A DNA stretch of 64,000 bases. Origin: Erysipelotrichaceae bacterium (GTDB lineage: Bacteria; Bacillota_I; Bacilli_A; Erysipelotrichales; Erysipelotrichaceae). The position numbers were made by a program, and so were the translations under genes. A model generated the notes under the pieces. That model was not told the DNA's origin. It made no database searches and saw only the letters and a program-made list of their open reading frames with translations. This document shows positions 7,117-15,987 of this stretch, piece after piece (within the stretch, counting starts at the first letter, position 1; each line of letters begins with the position of its first letter). The DNA is taken from assembly GCA_009773735.1 (NCBI GenBank), contig WSYG01000005.1:1-64000 (forward strand). Reading direction: 5' to 3'.

Positions 7117-7692
7117 TTACACCAAGCCTACAAAGCTTGTGAAAATGGCAGCCATCAAAGCCGCAACGATCAACGCGATAGGATTGCCTTTGAATGCTGC
7201 AGGTACAGTGGATTGATCCAAACGTTCACGAATGGTTGAGAAGATATACAGAACCAACATAAAGCCTGTTGGAACAGCAAATGAATACACCAACATCTCA
7301 ACGAAATCGAAACCCTGAATGATGTTGTCTAAAGTAACATATAAAACGACACAGTTGGTGGTGATCAAAGGCAAGTAGATGCCCAAAGCTTTGTATAAAC
7401 TTGGTGAGTACTTTTTTAAAAATAACTCAACGAATTGTACGAAAGCTGCGATGACCAAAATAAACGTGATCAGATCCATATATTGAAGACCTAATGGAAC
7501 CAAAACCGTGTAGTATAAGGTCCATGTGAAAATTGAAGATCCAACGATGACGAAGATGACCGCTAAGCCCATCCCAACAGCGGAAGAACTCTTACGTGAT
7601 ACACCAAGTAGTGGACACATCCCTAAGAATTTGGTCAATACGACGTTACTGATGACCACATTTGAGATAAAGAGCGTGATTAGACCTGCCAT
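7117..7692 (-). CDS. rnfA: Rnf electron transport complex subunit A
   Basis: 191-residue polytopic membrane protein with six hydrophobic segments and the RnfA/NqrE hallmark segments NVVLTKFLGMCPLLG and LITTNCVVLY, which hold the cysteines that bind a membrane-embedded iron-sulfur centre in Rnf/Nqr complexes. It helps carry electrons across the membrane while Na+ or H+ is pumped. It lies two bases after rnfE. Confidence 0.95.
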   Translation of the reverse strand: MAGLITLFISNVVISNVVLTKFLGMCPLLGVSRKSSSAVGMGLAVIFVIVGSSIFTWTLYYTVLVPLGLQYMDLITFILVIAAFVQFVELFLKKYSPSLYKALGIYLPLITTNCVVLYVTLDNIIQGFDFVEMLVYSFAVPTGFMLVLYIFSTIRERLDQSTVPAAFKGNPIALIVAALMAAIFTSFVGLV

Positions 7693-7693
7693 A

Positions 7694-8335
7694 TTATTTT
7701 ACCCCATCTTTCTTGGCGTGCGCATTTTGAACAGCTGCGACTCCAGCGGCTAAGAAGGCAAAGGTCAAGAAGGCCCCAATGGGTTCCTTGAAGATCGCTA
7801 TCCGATATTCAGCCGGAATAAGATTGATTTTAAAGACGATTGAATTCGTAAACGGATTGCTTAAGCTGAGGATACCATCGGCCAATACTTGACGGATAAT
7901 GCTCATGGCAGCCAAACTTAAGGTATAAGCAAGACCCATGGTCAAGCCATCGAGCGTAGATTTCCATACAGTATTCTTACTGGCAAAGGCTTCTGCTCTA
8001 CCCAAGATGATGCAATTGACAACAATCAAAGGAATAAAGACACCCAGAGCCACATCGATGGCTGGGGCATACGCTCTGATCAACAATTCAATAGCCTTGG
8101 TCAATGTCGCAATAACAACGATATACACCGGAATACGGATCTCATTGGGAGTAATCTTACGGATCGATGAGATCATGATGTTGGAAATCGTCAAGATGAT
8201 GATGACGGAAACCCCCATCCCAATGGCGTTATCCAAACTTGTTGTAATGGCAAGTGTGGAACAGATCCCAAGATATAAACCAAATACTGGATTTTCTTTT
8301 AATAAACTAAGTAAAAAGTGTCCAAAGGCTTTCAT
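7694..8335 (-). CDS. rnfE: Rnf electron transport complex subunit E
   Basis: 213 residues, six hydrophobic segments, homologous to RnfE/NqrD and paired with RnfA. Recognisable segments include KENPVFGLYLGICSTLA near the N-terminus and PLIVVNCIILGRAEAFA in the middle, with the paired membrane cysteines (GICS and VNCI). Together RnfA and RnfE coordinate one iron-sulfur centre in the membrane core (family knowledge). Confidence 0.95.
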   Translation of the reverse strand: MKAFGHFLLSLLKENPVFGLYLGICSTLAITTSLDNAIGMGVSVIIILTISNIMISSIRKITPNEIRIPVYIVVIATLTKAIELLIRAYAPAIDVALGVFIPLIVVNCIILGRAEAFASKNTVWKSTLDGLTMGLAYTLSLAAMSIIRQVLADGILSLSNPFTNSIVFKINLIPAEYRIAIFKEPIGAFLTFAFLAAGVAAVQNAHAKKDGVK

Positions 8336-8343
8336 GGGACCTC

Positions 8344-8847
8344 CTAGTTCAAGGATTGATATACGGCGATGGCCGCATCAATCCCGCGAATTGCTGCTGA
8401 TGAAGAAATGGTAGCACCTGATATGGTATCGAGCTTGGTCGTAATCGGTTTACCGATGATGGAATTTGCAAATTCAGGTTCTCCAACTTTTGTACCAATC
8501 CCTGGAGTGTCATTAAGCGCAGTGACTTCAAACCCAACGATCTTATCATGGAGATCAAAACCAACTAAGATTGTAATGATATCCTTATAGCCTTGGATTG
8601 AAACTTTGATCGCATAACCTTCACCGGTTGCTTCATAAACATTCTTTACAAAACCAGATTCATCTTCAAAAGTGATTTCTTTGAATTCGTCAGCTGTCGG
8701 GAAAATTTTTTGTAGACTTGCTTTAACAGCTGCGATCTTTTGTTCTTCAATGATGGGAGCCGTAATGCTGTTGACACCAGCCAATACTGCGCCGGCTAAA
8801 GCAGAACATAAGGCTAAAAATAAGGTTAATGAAATGATTTTTTTCAT
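8344..8847 (-). CDS. rnfG: Rnf electron transport complex subunit G, FMN-binding
   Basis: 167 residues with an N-terminal membrane anchor (about 4-28) and an FMN_bind domain ending in the flavinylation motif SGAT (143-146). T146 is the expected site where ApbE attaches FMN through phosphodiester linkage. The domain faces outside and relays electrons during ion pumping. A good GGAG-type site precedes the ATG. The apbE gene for its modification is divergent upstream of the operon. Confidence 0.95.
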   Translation of the reverse strand: MKKIISLTLFLALCSALAGAVLAGVNSITAPIIEEQKIAAVKASLQKIFPTADEFKEITFEDESGFVKNVYEATGEGYAIKVSIQGYKDIITILVGFDLHDKIVGFEVTALNDTPGIGTKVGEPEFANSIIGKPITTKLDTISGATISSSAAIRGIDAAIAVYQSLN

Positions 8848-8857
8848 GTGGCCCTCC

Positions 8858-10363
8858 CTACTGCGGGGTCAATACAGCTGCTATAGCCGCATTGACTGCG
8901 CGAATGACCGAATCTGTGGTAAAGGTTGCCCCTATGACTACATCGACACTATTGTCGACGATGATGGATAAACCATCAAACTGTTTAAGAAAAACTGGAT
9001 GAGAGGTTGCATACTGCAAACTAGCTGTATCGTGATAGGTCACAAAGGTAACAGAGACAATGGTCTTGGTCACCGTATTGATCTTGACTTCAATCACGTT
9101 TGGTTTTGGATCGGTTTCCCATTCCGCTTCATAGGCATGACCTTTGGTTTCAATCACAAAGGTCGTAATGTCTCCCGTAACCGTCGTACTAACAATGTTG
9201 ACATTGCCTGCAGTAGGTAAAGTGCTAAATAGGATTGGATCACCTAAATTAGGTATAGAATCTTCAGGCACATAAGGCTCTTTATACGAAATGGTCGTTG
9301 CGGTAAAGGAAACTGTCAACAAGGAAACTGCAAATACAGTTCCAATCGTAAACGCATATTTCTTCATGGCTTTTAATGGCCAACCATCTAATCCACGATC
9401 GATCAACGGAGTTACCATGTTCATAAATAAGATCGAACGGATAACACCTTCAGGCAAGTGGCCTTTTACACGAATCAACGTTGCTAAGAAAGCAACCCCA
9501 ATCGCAAAGATAATACGTCCAGGAATCGAAGTCGGCGAAGTAACAGGATCTGTCAACATAAAGACAGCTCCAAACATCGCTCCACCTGTTGAGATTGAGA
9601 AGATTGGATACCACCAACCCATGCCTTTGAAATACATGATGATGGTTGCGAAAGTAAAGAGTGAAGCGATAAAGACAACTGGAACTCTCCAGTCAATGAT
9701 TTTACGAACGGACAAGTAAAGTCCAACCAACATGATCAACAAGGTATTGGTTTCCCCAATAGCCCCGACATATTGACCGCTAAACAAGCCCCATAATCCA
9801 TTGAATTGATTCAGATAAGCAGTTACAGCTTCAGGTTTAGTAATGACCCAACCTAAGCTTTCCATCACTTGGTTTGGCGTTGCGCCTGTAACCACATCTG
9901 GAAACTGAGAGGCAATGAATCCACCAAAAGCCAAGACTGAGAATGCACGTCCAACACCAGCTGGATTAAAGATGTTCTGGCCAAATCCACCAAAGATCAG
10001 TTTTCCAATCAAGGTGGACACCAAAGACCCAACAATGATGACATATAAAGGCTTATTGACTCCCATCATACCGACAAATAAAAGTGCGGTAACCCAAGGG
10101 AAAGATTGAGTCAAATACTTCAAGACCGGTTTTTTAGCATAGAACTTAGCCCATAATGCTTCTGTTCCAATCGCTACTACCAAAGATGTAGCAATCATCG
10201 ATAAAGCATGAATGGCATATTCTGGACCTAGATTTGGATTCAAATAATAATAGACGACATTATAACCCAAGACCACCGCAATACACAGGGTCAATTCGGT
10301 CATGATCCACTGAGTCGATAAAGGCTGACGATAGTTCGGAGAAACTCTAAATGTAAATTTCAT
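8858..10363 (-). CDS. rnfD: Rnf subunit D fused to a C-terminal FMN_bind-like domain
   Basis: Residues 1-350 are an ordinary RnfD: about nine or ten membrane helices, NPAGVGRA, the flavinylation motif TGATP (159-163, expected FMN on T162) and FMLTDPVTSP. The protein continues to 501 residues, whereas RnfD is usually about 310-350. The extra part, roughly 385-498, follows a linker and resembles the RnfG FMN_bind fold: strands with the GHAYEAEW pattern, then DVVIGATFTTDSVIRAV, with GAT at 478-480. If T480 is flavinylated this subunit would hold a second FMN outside the membrane. The ORF is continuous with no sign of frameshift. Confidence 0.92.
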   Translation of the reverse strand: MKFTFRVSPNYRQPLSTQWIMTELTLCIAVVLGYNVVYYYLNPNLGPEYAIHALSMIATSLVVAIGTEALWAKFYAKKPVLKYLTQSFPWVTALLFVGMMGVNKPLYVIIVGSLVSTLIGKLIFGGFGQNIFNPAGVGRAFSVLAFGGFIASQFPDVVTGATPNQVMESLGWVITKPEAVTAYLNQFNGLWGLFSGQYVGAIGETNTLLIMLVGLYLSVRKIIDWRVPVVFIASLFTFATIIMYFKGMGWWYPIFSISTGGAMFGAVFMLTDPVTSPTSIPGRIIFAIGVAFLATLIRVKGHLPEGVIRSILFMNMVTPLIDRGLDGWPLKAMKKYAFTIGTVFAVSLLTVSFTATTISYKEPYVPEDSIPNLGDPILFSTLPTAGNVNIVSTTVTGDITTFVIETKGHAYEAEWETDPKPNVIEVKINTVTKTIVSVTFVTYHDTASLQYATSHPVFLKQFDGLSIIVDNSVDVVIGATFTTDSVIRAVNAAIAAVLTPQ

Positions 10364-10375
10364 GGTTCAGTCCTC

Positions 10376-11668
10376 CTATTTCTTTCTCAGCATCAGGGCA
10401 CGTTTAGCACGTCTTACCCCTTCAGTCACATCAATTCGAGACGGACAGATATAACTGCACATCCCACATTCGATACATTGATCCGCAGCCAACTTAACGA
10501 TCAAATCTAAATCCGCAACCGCTTCAGCATTGTTGATACGTACCGGCAATAAACCAGCTGGGCAAGTATCATTACATCTTCCGCAACGCATACAAGGTAT
10601 GGCTTCTTGTGGGGTCGTTTTAAGGATTGTGATCGCATTGGAATACGACGTGATGACGAAATTGTCTGTAGGAATGGTTTTACCCATCATTGGTCCACCT
10701 GCGATTACCAATACATCTTCAGCACTATAGCCTCCAATGGCTTCGACGATTTCTTTGACGGTCGTTCCATAAGGAACTTTGACATTGACAGGGTGTTTTA
10801 AACCATCACCTGAGAAGGTGATGATTTTTTCATCGATGGCACTTCCGTATTTAAGCGATTGAGCCAAAGCTATGGCCGTTGTCGCATTGTTGACGATGAC
10901 ACCGATTTCTGAAGGCAACTTATCATAGCGTTTATGGGTAAATTCATAGACCAAAGTTCTTTCCCAACCCATTGGGTATTTATCTGGGGTCATGAACAAT
11001 TTAATCTGTGGTTCATTGGCCAACAGGGCTTGAATTTTCGTACAGACTTCAACTTTATTCTTCTTGATTGCGATGATGGCTTCTTTGGCAGTTGAAGCTT
11101 TTAATAAAGCTTTCGTCCCATAGATCAAATCATCTAGGAATTCTTTCATCGTGCGATAATCTGCTGTAATATATGGTTCACATTCAACCGCATTAATAAT
11201 AAGGGTATGAATATTGACTGGATTTTTGTACTTTATATACGTTGGGAAACCAGCACCACCACAACCCATCAACCCAGAATTCATGATAAAATCAACGAGT
11301 TCATCGCGGGTTGCGCTTGTATAATCAATAGGACTAAAAGACTGGGCCTTTTCAAACTTCCCATCACTGACGATAACCAAATGATCACATGGCCGCATAA
11401 CGGCATGCATCATCGATTTAACAACTCCAACTGTCCCCGATACTGATGAATAAATAGGTACGACAAACGGAACACTGCGTTTTGCCAGCAAGGTTCCTAC
11501 CTTAACTTTATCCCCTTCTTTTACTAATACTTCCACAGCGGCGTTATTTCCGTTACTCAACGGGATATATACTTCGCCTTTAGGTTTGACGGTTACGATT
11601 TCGTTATGCGACGTCAACTCTTTATGACCATTGAGATGTGCATTCATTGGTCCAATCCATAGTGGCAT
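10376..11668 (-). CDS. rnfC: Rnf electron transport complex subunit C (NADH side)
   Basis: 430 residues, first gene of the operon. The N-terminal barrel-sandwich part is followed by the Complex I 51 kDa-like nucleotide/FMN region with GCGGAGFP (135-142) and IAGGPMMG (322-329). Two [4Fe-4S] motifs close the protein: Cys 359/362/365/369 and Cys 398/401/404/408. RnfC exchanges electrons with NAD(H) at the cytoplasmic face. AAGGTGAT precedes the ATG. Confidence 0.95.
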   Translation of the reverse strand: MPLWIGPMNAHLNGHKELTSHNEIVTVKPKGEVYIPLSNGNNAAVEVLVKEGDKVKVGTLLAKRSVPFVVPIYSSVSGTVGVVKSMMHAVMRPCDHLVIVSDGKFEKAQSFSPIDYTSATRDELVDFIMNSGLMGCGGAGFPTYIKYKNPVNIHTLIINAVECEPYITADYRTMKEFLDDLIYGTKALLKASTAKEAIIAIKKNKVEVCTKIQALLANEPQIKLFMTPDKYPMGWERTLVYEFTHKRYDKLPSEIGVIVNNATTAIALAQSLKYGSAIDEKIITFSGDGLKHPVNVKVPYGTTVKEIVEAIGGYSAEDVLVIAGGPMMGKTIPTDNFVITSYSNAITILKTTPQEAIPCMRCGRCNDTCPAGLLPVRINNAEAVADLDLIVKLAADQCIECGMCSYICPSRIDVTEGVRRAKRALMLRKK

Positions 11669-11716
11669 ATAATCACCTTCCCTTTCTCATGCGAAAAGTT
11701 TCTCTTTTCAAATTAC

Positions 11717-11745
11717 CTTGTTTATTATAACATAATTTAAACAAG
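11717..11745. promoter_or_regulatory. inverted repeat over the rnf operon -10 box
   Basis: CTTGTTTA (11717-11724) and TAAACAAG (11738-11745) form a perfect 8-base inverted repeat with 13 bases between. The minus-strand TATAAT of the rnf promoter (11724-11729) lies inside it. The position between rnfC and apbE suits an operator controlling one or both. No regulator is identified. Confidence 0.5.
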
Positions 11746-11815
11746 TGAAAAGTCACACATGATAAAAATTCAGAGGTCAATTGACTTGTGGTAAAATGTC
11801 AACAAGGAGAGTTTT

Positions 11816-13036
11816 ATGAAGAAATTGATCGTACTCTTACTAGGTCTTGGATTGGCATTATCTGCCTGTACAAGCACCGATAAGTCCAAATACAGCTGTG
11901 CTTCGGTCGAAAAGTCGAAATTTTACCGCTGTGTCGTTGTTTTAACTGAAGTTGGGGCCAGTATGAATGGCAGCGAGATCTCAGTCAGCTTTACAGCTTA
12001 TGTCCCCAAGAAAAGTCAATTTGATACTTATGTGGATATTGTCAAGACGGAATACTTGAGATTAAATCACATATTTGACAAGTACAATGATGTCCAAGGC
12101 GTCAACAATGTCAAGATGGTCAACGATAAGGCAGGCATATCTCCGGTTGTCGTGGATCAAGCCCTAATTGATTTATTGGTGCTATCAAAAGAATGGACAA
12201 CCAAATCCAATGGGACCTTTGATGTTACTTTAGGTGCCGTCTTAAAAATTTGGCATACTGTACGTGAAGATGGCCAAATCCTCAATGAAGATGGGATTGG
12301 CGGTGAGATCCCAAAACTGGTTGACTTACAAGCTGCTGCTCAATATGTTGGGTGGGACTTTGTACAAATCGATGATGTGGCCAATACGGTCTATTTGACC
12401 CATGCGAAAGCTTCGATCGATCTCGGGGGCATTTCAAAAGGCTATACAACCGATTTGGTTGCGGAAAAACTAAAAGCTGCTGGGTTGACCAGTGGTTTAC
12501 TTTCCTTTGGCGGAAGCAGTTCTATCATCATTGGAAACAAACCCAATAATGTAAACTGGAATGTTGGGATCAGAGCACCCATCAGAGGCAATCCCTACAT
12601 TGAACTCGATTATGTCTACTTCAAAGATGCCTTTGCCCTTTCAAGTTCAGGAGATGATCAAAACTACTACCAAGGCGTTGATTTTAAGTATTATCATCAC
12701 TTGATTGATCCTTCGACTTTATTTCCAGTCGACAATGGATGTCATTCTATCACTGTCTTTAGTACAGAAAGTGCAGCAGTTGCGGAAGCTTTGTCGAAAG
12801 CCTTATACATCATGCCTTTCAAAGAAGCTTATGCATATCTTACTCAATATAATATCGATCATCCAAATCAAAAACTATATGCGATATGGATCTTTGATTA
12901 TCAACAAGTTCCTGCAGGATACGATAAAGTAGACTTTACTCAAGGCTCTGTCAGTGGTTCAACCACAAAGAAAGATGCCCCTTATACTTTAGTTTATAGT
13001 TCAAACTTAAAAGGAAAGACACTTAGTTTTGAATAA
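11816..13036 (+). CDS. apbE: FAD:protein FMN transferase lipoprotein
   Basis: Attaches FMN from FAD to threonines of Rnf/Nqr subunits on the outer face of the membrane. The 406 residues start with a lipoprotein signal whose lipobox LSAC gives lipid-modified C18. The ApbE signature DLGGISKGYTTD (about 201-212) and LLSFGGS follow, with an HLIDPST-type motif near residue 300. A GGAGAG site precedes the ATG. Its position opposite rnfC fits a role in maturing RnfG, RnfD and perhaps the extra RnfD domain. Confidence 0.95.
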   Translation: MKKLIVLLLGLGLALSACTSTDKSKYSCASVEKSKFYRCVVVLTEVGASMNGSEISVSFTAYVPKKSQFDTYVDIVKTEYLRLNHIFDKYNDVQGVNNVKMVNDKAGISPVVVDQALIDLLVLSKEWTTKSNGTFDVTLGAVLKIWHTVREDGQILNEDGIGGEIPKLVDLQAAAQYVGWDFVQIDDVANTVYLTHAKASIDLGGISKGYTTDLVAEKLKAAGLTSGLLSFGGSSSIIIGNKPNNVNWNVGIRAPIRGNPYIELDYVYFKDAFALSSSGDDQNYYQGVDFKYYHHLIDPSTLFPVDNGCHSITVFSTESAAVAEALSKALYIMPFKEAYAYLTQYNIDHPNQKLYAIWIFDYQQVPAGYDKVDFTQGSVSGSTTKKDAPYTLVYSSNLKGKTLSFE

Positions 13037-13043
13037 TCTTCCT

Positions 13044-13066
13044 AAAGGACTGAAAAGTCCTTTTAT
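13044..13066. terminator. bidirectional terminator between apbE and the sensor kinase
   Basis: AAAGGACT / AGTCCTTT with a GAAA loop, followed by T-rich sequence; it covers the stop of the convergent kinase gene. Confidence 0.85.
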
Positions 13067-14454
13067 TGTAGAGGTAAGCTGATTGTAAACTGTGCTCCGC
13101 CATTATTTTCAGCTCTGATCGTTCCATTCATAAGTTCGATCGATGTTTTCGCGATGGCTAAACCTAAACCAAAATTACCTTTCTTGCCTTTATAGAATCG
13201 TTTAAAGACATGCGGTAAATCCTTAAGTGCGATACCATCTCCGTCATCAAGAATCTGTATGACAGCGTTATTTTGCTGTGATGTCAAAGTGATTATGACC
13301 TGTGTCTTTGCATATTTTATGGCATTGGTTAAGACATTGTATACAGCACTAAACAATAAATCTTCATTGACTATGACCAATAAAGGTTCTTTTTCTATTT
13401 TTAAAGTGATTTCTTTCTCTTGCAATAAGGCATATCCGTTGGCACGTTGAATCAAATCTTTTAATACATCGCACAAATTAAGTCTTTCATTAACTGGTGT
13501 ATAATTTCCAGATTCGAGCCTTGATAAAGTTATCAATTCTTCAACAAGATCATTTAGTCTTTTCGATTCTTGAGCTATCAAATCAGCTGTTTCTTTGGTT
13601 TGAGAAAAAATACCTTTTGATAAACCTTCAGCATATCCCTGAATCGACATCAACGGAGTTCTTAGCTCATGAGATGCGTTCTGTAAGAAATCACGTTGAA
13701 CTTCTTCACTGGTTTTGAGTTTCTGCGACATCGTATTCATCCCTTGAATTAAATCGTGGACCTCAACACAATCACTATCATCCTTTAAAAGGACATAGTC
13801 GCCTTGTGCAACTTTATGCGTGCTAGCAGCAACACTTACCAGTGGGGCTGAAATCTTTTTCGATAAATACAACGTGATCCAAATCGCCAAACCTGTTGAA
13901 ACAATCAGTACAATCACTAAAACCAAATTCATAAATCGGATAAAGGCATCCGACGAGGATGCTGAAGCAATAAAGAAAACTTTATAGTCGCGCACAGTTC
14001 CTTGAACATCCTCATAAATATACATATAACTTTTTCCGTTACTGATGAATCGGATGAGTGACTTCTCAGTATTGGCTCGTAGCTTAGCTTTATTGATTAA
14101 GGTATCGCTAAGAAAAGTGTCTTCGTAACTCTGAGGAAAGATAATCTTTCCTTTCTCATTGATGATGACCATTTCAGTATTCATTGAATATTTTGAAACC
14201 TGCAAAGCTGAACGAATCAGGATCAATCGTTTAAGATTTTCATCACTGATTCCGTCTTCAGATTCAATCAGATCTTTTTTTAATAAAGTATCTGTTAAGT
14301 CTTTGATGTTTTCAACGACATTTTTCAATTCATTCGCAGTTGCTCGATTGACATAATATCGAGCCGATAGATTAAAAACCAACATGATCAATATCGGGAC
14401 GATGATAAATAAAGCAATGATTGGACCCGACATTTTCCTACTGAGGGTCTTCAT
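13063..14454 (-). CDS. membrane sensor histidine kinase
   Basis: I choose the ATG at 14452-14454 (product about 463 aa), preceded by GAGGT; an upstream frame start would overlap the regulator gene more. Layout: membrane helix (about 10-33), extracytoplasmic sensor region of about 140 residues, second helix (about 172-197), HAMP linker, HisKA with phospho-acceptor motif NASHELRTPL (His near 262), and HATPase with N box (NVLTNAIKYA), G1 (DDGDGIAL), F and G2 (FGLGLAIAK). It senses an envelope or external signal and phosphorylates the regulator encoded just upstream, which it overlaps by 17 bases. Confidence 0.93.
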   Translation of the reverse strand: MKTLSRKMSGPIIALFIIVPILIMLVFNLSARYYVNRATANELKNVVENIKDLTDTLLKKDLIESEDGISDENLKRLILIRSALQVSKYSMNTEMVIINEKGKIIFPQSYEDTFLSDTLINKAKLRANTEKSLIRFISNGKSYMYIYEDVQGTVRDYKVFFIASASSSDAFIRFMNLVLVIVLIVSTGLAIWITLYLSKKISAPLVSVAASTHKVAQGDYVLLKDDSDCVEVHDLIQGMNTMSQKLKTSEEVQRDFLQNASHELRTPLMSIQGYAEGLSKGIFSQTKETADLIAQESKRLNDLVEELITLSRLESGNYTPVNERLNLCDVLKDLIQRANGYALLQEKEITLKIEKEPLLVIVNEDLLFSAVYNVLTNAIKYAKTQVIITLTSQQNNAVIQILDDGDGIALKDLPHVFKRFYKGKKGNFGLGLAIAKTSIELMNGTIRAENNGGAQFTISLPLQ

Positions 14455-15139
14455 GGATGGACCTCTTATTGAGTTTAAAACCAAAGCCCCATACAGATTC
14501 GATCAGGACCTCACTGGTACTCAATTTTTTTCTTAGTCGTTTCATAAGATCGTCAGTGGCTCGCGTATCTGCTTCAAAATCAAAGTTCCAGACATTCTTT
14601 AGCAGTTCAGATCGAGAAACTGCTTTGTCGGAATGTTGAAGTAAATAGGACAACAAGGCAAATTCTGTTGGAGTTAACTCTAGAGTCTGGTTTTTGATCG
14701 TAGCTGATCGTTGAGCAATGTTCATTGTAAGATCACCATAGGTCAAAAGTTCTTTACAAAGCGGTTTTTGATCCAGATGAATACGCCTAAAAAGCGCTTT
14801 GACTCGAGCCACCAATTCCACTGGTGAAAATGGCTTAACAAGATAGTCATCGCTTCCCATGGTGATACCGGTGATGCGATCCAATTCAGAATCACGAGCC
14901 GATACAATAATGATGGGCACGTTGTGTCGTTCGCGCAGTTTCATGCAGATGGTCAAACCATCTGAGCCACTCATCATCAAATCCAATATGACCATGTCGC
15001 ACGGTTGCTTCATAAAGGCTTCTAAAAGAAGATCCCCGTTTTCAAAATCAAAAACTTCATACCCTTCATTCTTTAAGAATGAACTTATGATAAAGCGGAT
15101 ATTTGCTTCATCGTCTGCGATATAGATGCGTTGTTTCAT
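14438..15139 (-). CDS. OmpR/PhoB-family response regulator
   Basis: Start at the ATG 15137-15139, with AAAGGGA about seven bases upstream. 233 residues: a receiver domain with acidic pair D9/D10, phospho-acceptor D53 in VILDLMM, S79 and K101, and a C-terminal winged-helix DNA-binding domain (about 130-228) with ELTPTEFALLSYLL and RATDDLMKRLRKK. It is the partner of the kinase downstream. A likely target is the divergent lipoprotein/coiled-coil gene pair, by position only. Confidence 0.94.
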   Translation of the reverse strand: MKQRIYIADDEANIRFIISSFLKNEGYEVFDFENGDLLLEAFMKQPCDMVILDLMMSGSDGLTICMKLRERHNVPIIIVSARDSELDRITGITMGSDDYLVKPFSPVELVARVKALFRRIHLDQKPLCKELLTYGDLTMNIAQRSATIKNQTLELTPTEFALLSYLLQHSDKAVSRSELLKNVWNFDFEADTRATDDLMKRLRKKLSTSEVLIESVWGFGFKLNKRSIHEDPQ

Positions 15140-15271
15140 ACATGTGATTCCCTTTACCAATATAAAAACACAAACAAGAGGAAAAAGAAAGAACTGCCAC
15201 TATTTTGCCCTAATCTAACCGATGATTTTATCCGAATCTTGTTTTACAATGGTTTCATAAGGAGAGAACAG

Positions 15272-15466
15272 ATGAAAAGAAAGCTTACTGTGATTGGCTT
15301 AACGATATTACTTCTATCAGGTTGTGGCGTATTAAGAAAGAAAGAACCAAAGCCAGATCAGGCTCAAACGGTTATGCTGAATGATTTATCAACAATGATT
15401 CAAGATTTAGGCAGTTTTCAGACAACACAAGATGACATCGAAGACGATGCATTACTGGACAACTAA
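15272..15466 (+). CDS. small lipoprotein (64 aa)
   Basis: The ATG at 15272 is chosen because AAGGAG lies eight bases before it. The product starts MKRKLTVIGLTILLLSGCG, a lipoprotein signal with lipobox LSGC, so the mature part of about 47 residues would be tethered outside the membrane. The tail is acidic (DDIEDDALLDN). It lies divergent to the two-component system and ten bases before the next gene. No family recognised. Confidence 0.7.
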   Translation: MKRKLTVIGLTILLLSGCGVLRKKEPKPDQAQTVMLNDLSTMIQDLGSFQTTQDDIEDDALLDN

Positions 15467-15475
15467 GGAGAAACC

Positions 15476-15958
15476 ATGAAAAAAACAACGATTACTCTCA
15501 TCGCCATCAGTATCTTCATATTGATAGGGACACTAGGTGTATCTGCCACCAGCGGATTGACCTCGATTAAAAGTCGGGCAGAAGCTCGCGAAAAGGCAGT
15601 TGAACTTAGAGTCAACAAACTTGAGAACAGATTGATCTGGGCCGAAAATGTTGAACTCAGAACTGAAATCAAACTCAAACTCATCGACATCAAGAAGAAT
15701 GAGATTGTGATTGAAGAAAGCATCAAGACACAACTGACCGAGTTGACCGCTACTTTAAAAACCAAATATGCTGCCCTTAAAGAAACAAAAGGAGACATCA
15801 AAACTTTAACCGATGGTGTCAAAGCCTTGATTGAAGCTAAAGACTGGGTTGCATTAGAAGCAGTTTATGAAAGAATTCGTGCGATTCAACATGAGCGAAA
15901 CACCTTATTAACAGACATCAACGAACTACTAACACAAGTAAAAGACTTGCTTCCCTAA
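15476..15958 (+). CDS. secreted alpha-helical coiled-coil protein
   Basis: 160 residues. Residues 1-24 are a signal peptide ending VSA. The rest is almost wholly charged helix with heptad-like spacing (KAVELRVNKLENRL, IKTQLTELTATLKTKYAALKE). The size and all-helical mature part resemble Spy/CpxP-type envelope stress proteins, but I see no LTxxQ motif. AAGGAG precedes the ATG and the gene is paired with the lipoprotein gene. Function unknown. Confidence 0.7.
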   Translation: MKKTTITLIAISIFILIGTLGVSATSGLTSIKSRAEAREKAVELRVNKLENRLIWAENVELRTEIKLKLIDIKKNEIVIEESIKTQLTELTATLKTKYAALKETKGDIKTLTDGVKALIEAKDWVALEAVYERIRAIQHERNTLLTDINELLTQVKDLLP

Positions 15959-15961
15959 ACG

Positions 15962-15985
15962 AAAGGACCTCACGGTCCTTTTTAT
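15962..15985. terminator. bidirectional terminator between coiled-coil gene and pgi
   Basis: AAAGGACC / GGTCCTTT with loop TCAC, followed by TTATG; A-rich on the other side. Confidence 0.85.
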
Positions 15986-15987
15986 GT

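Noticed and set aside
8369-10109. Plus-strand frames of 64-142 codons across rnfG and rnfD
   Set aside because: All lie opposite strongly recognised rnf genes and show no family features or start signals.
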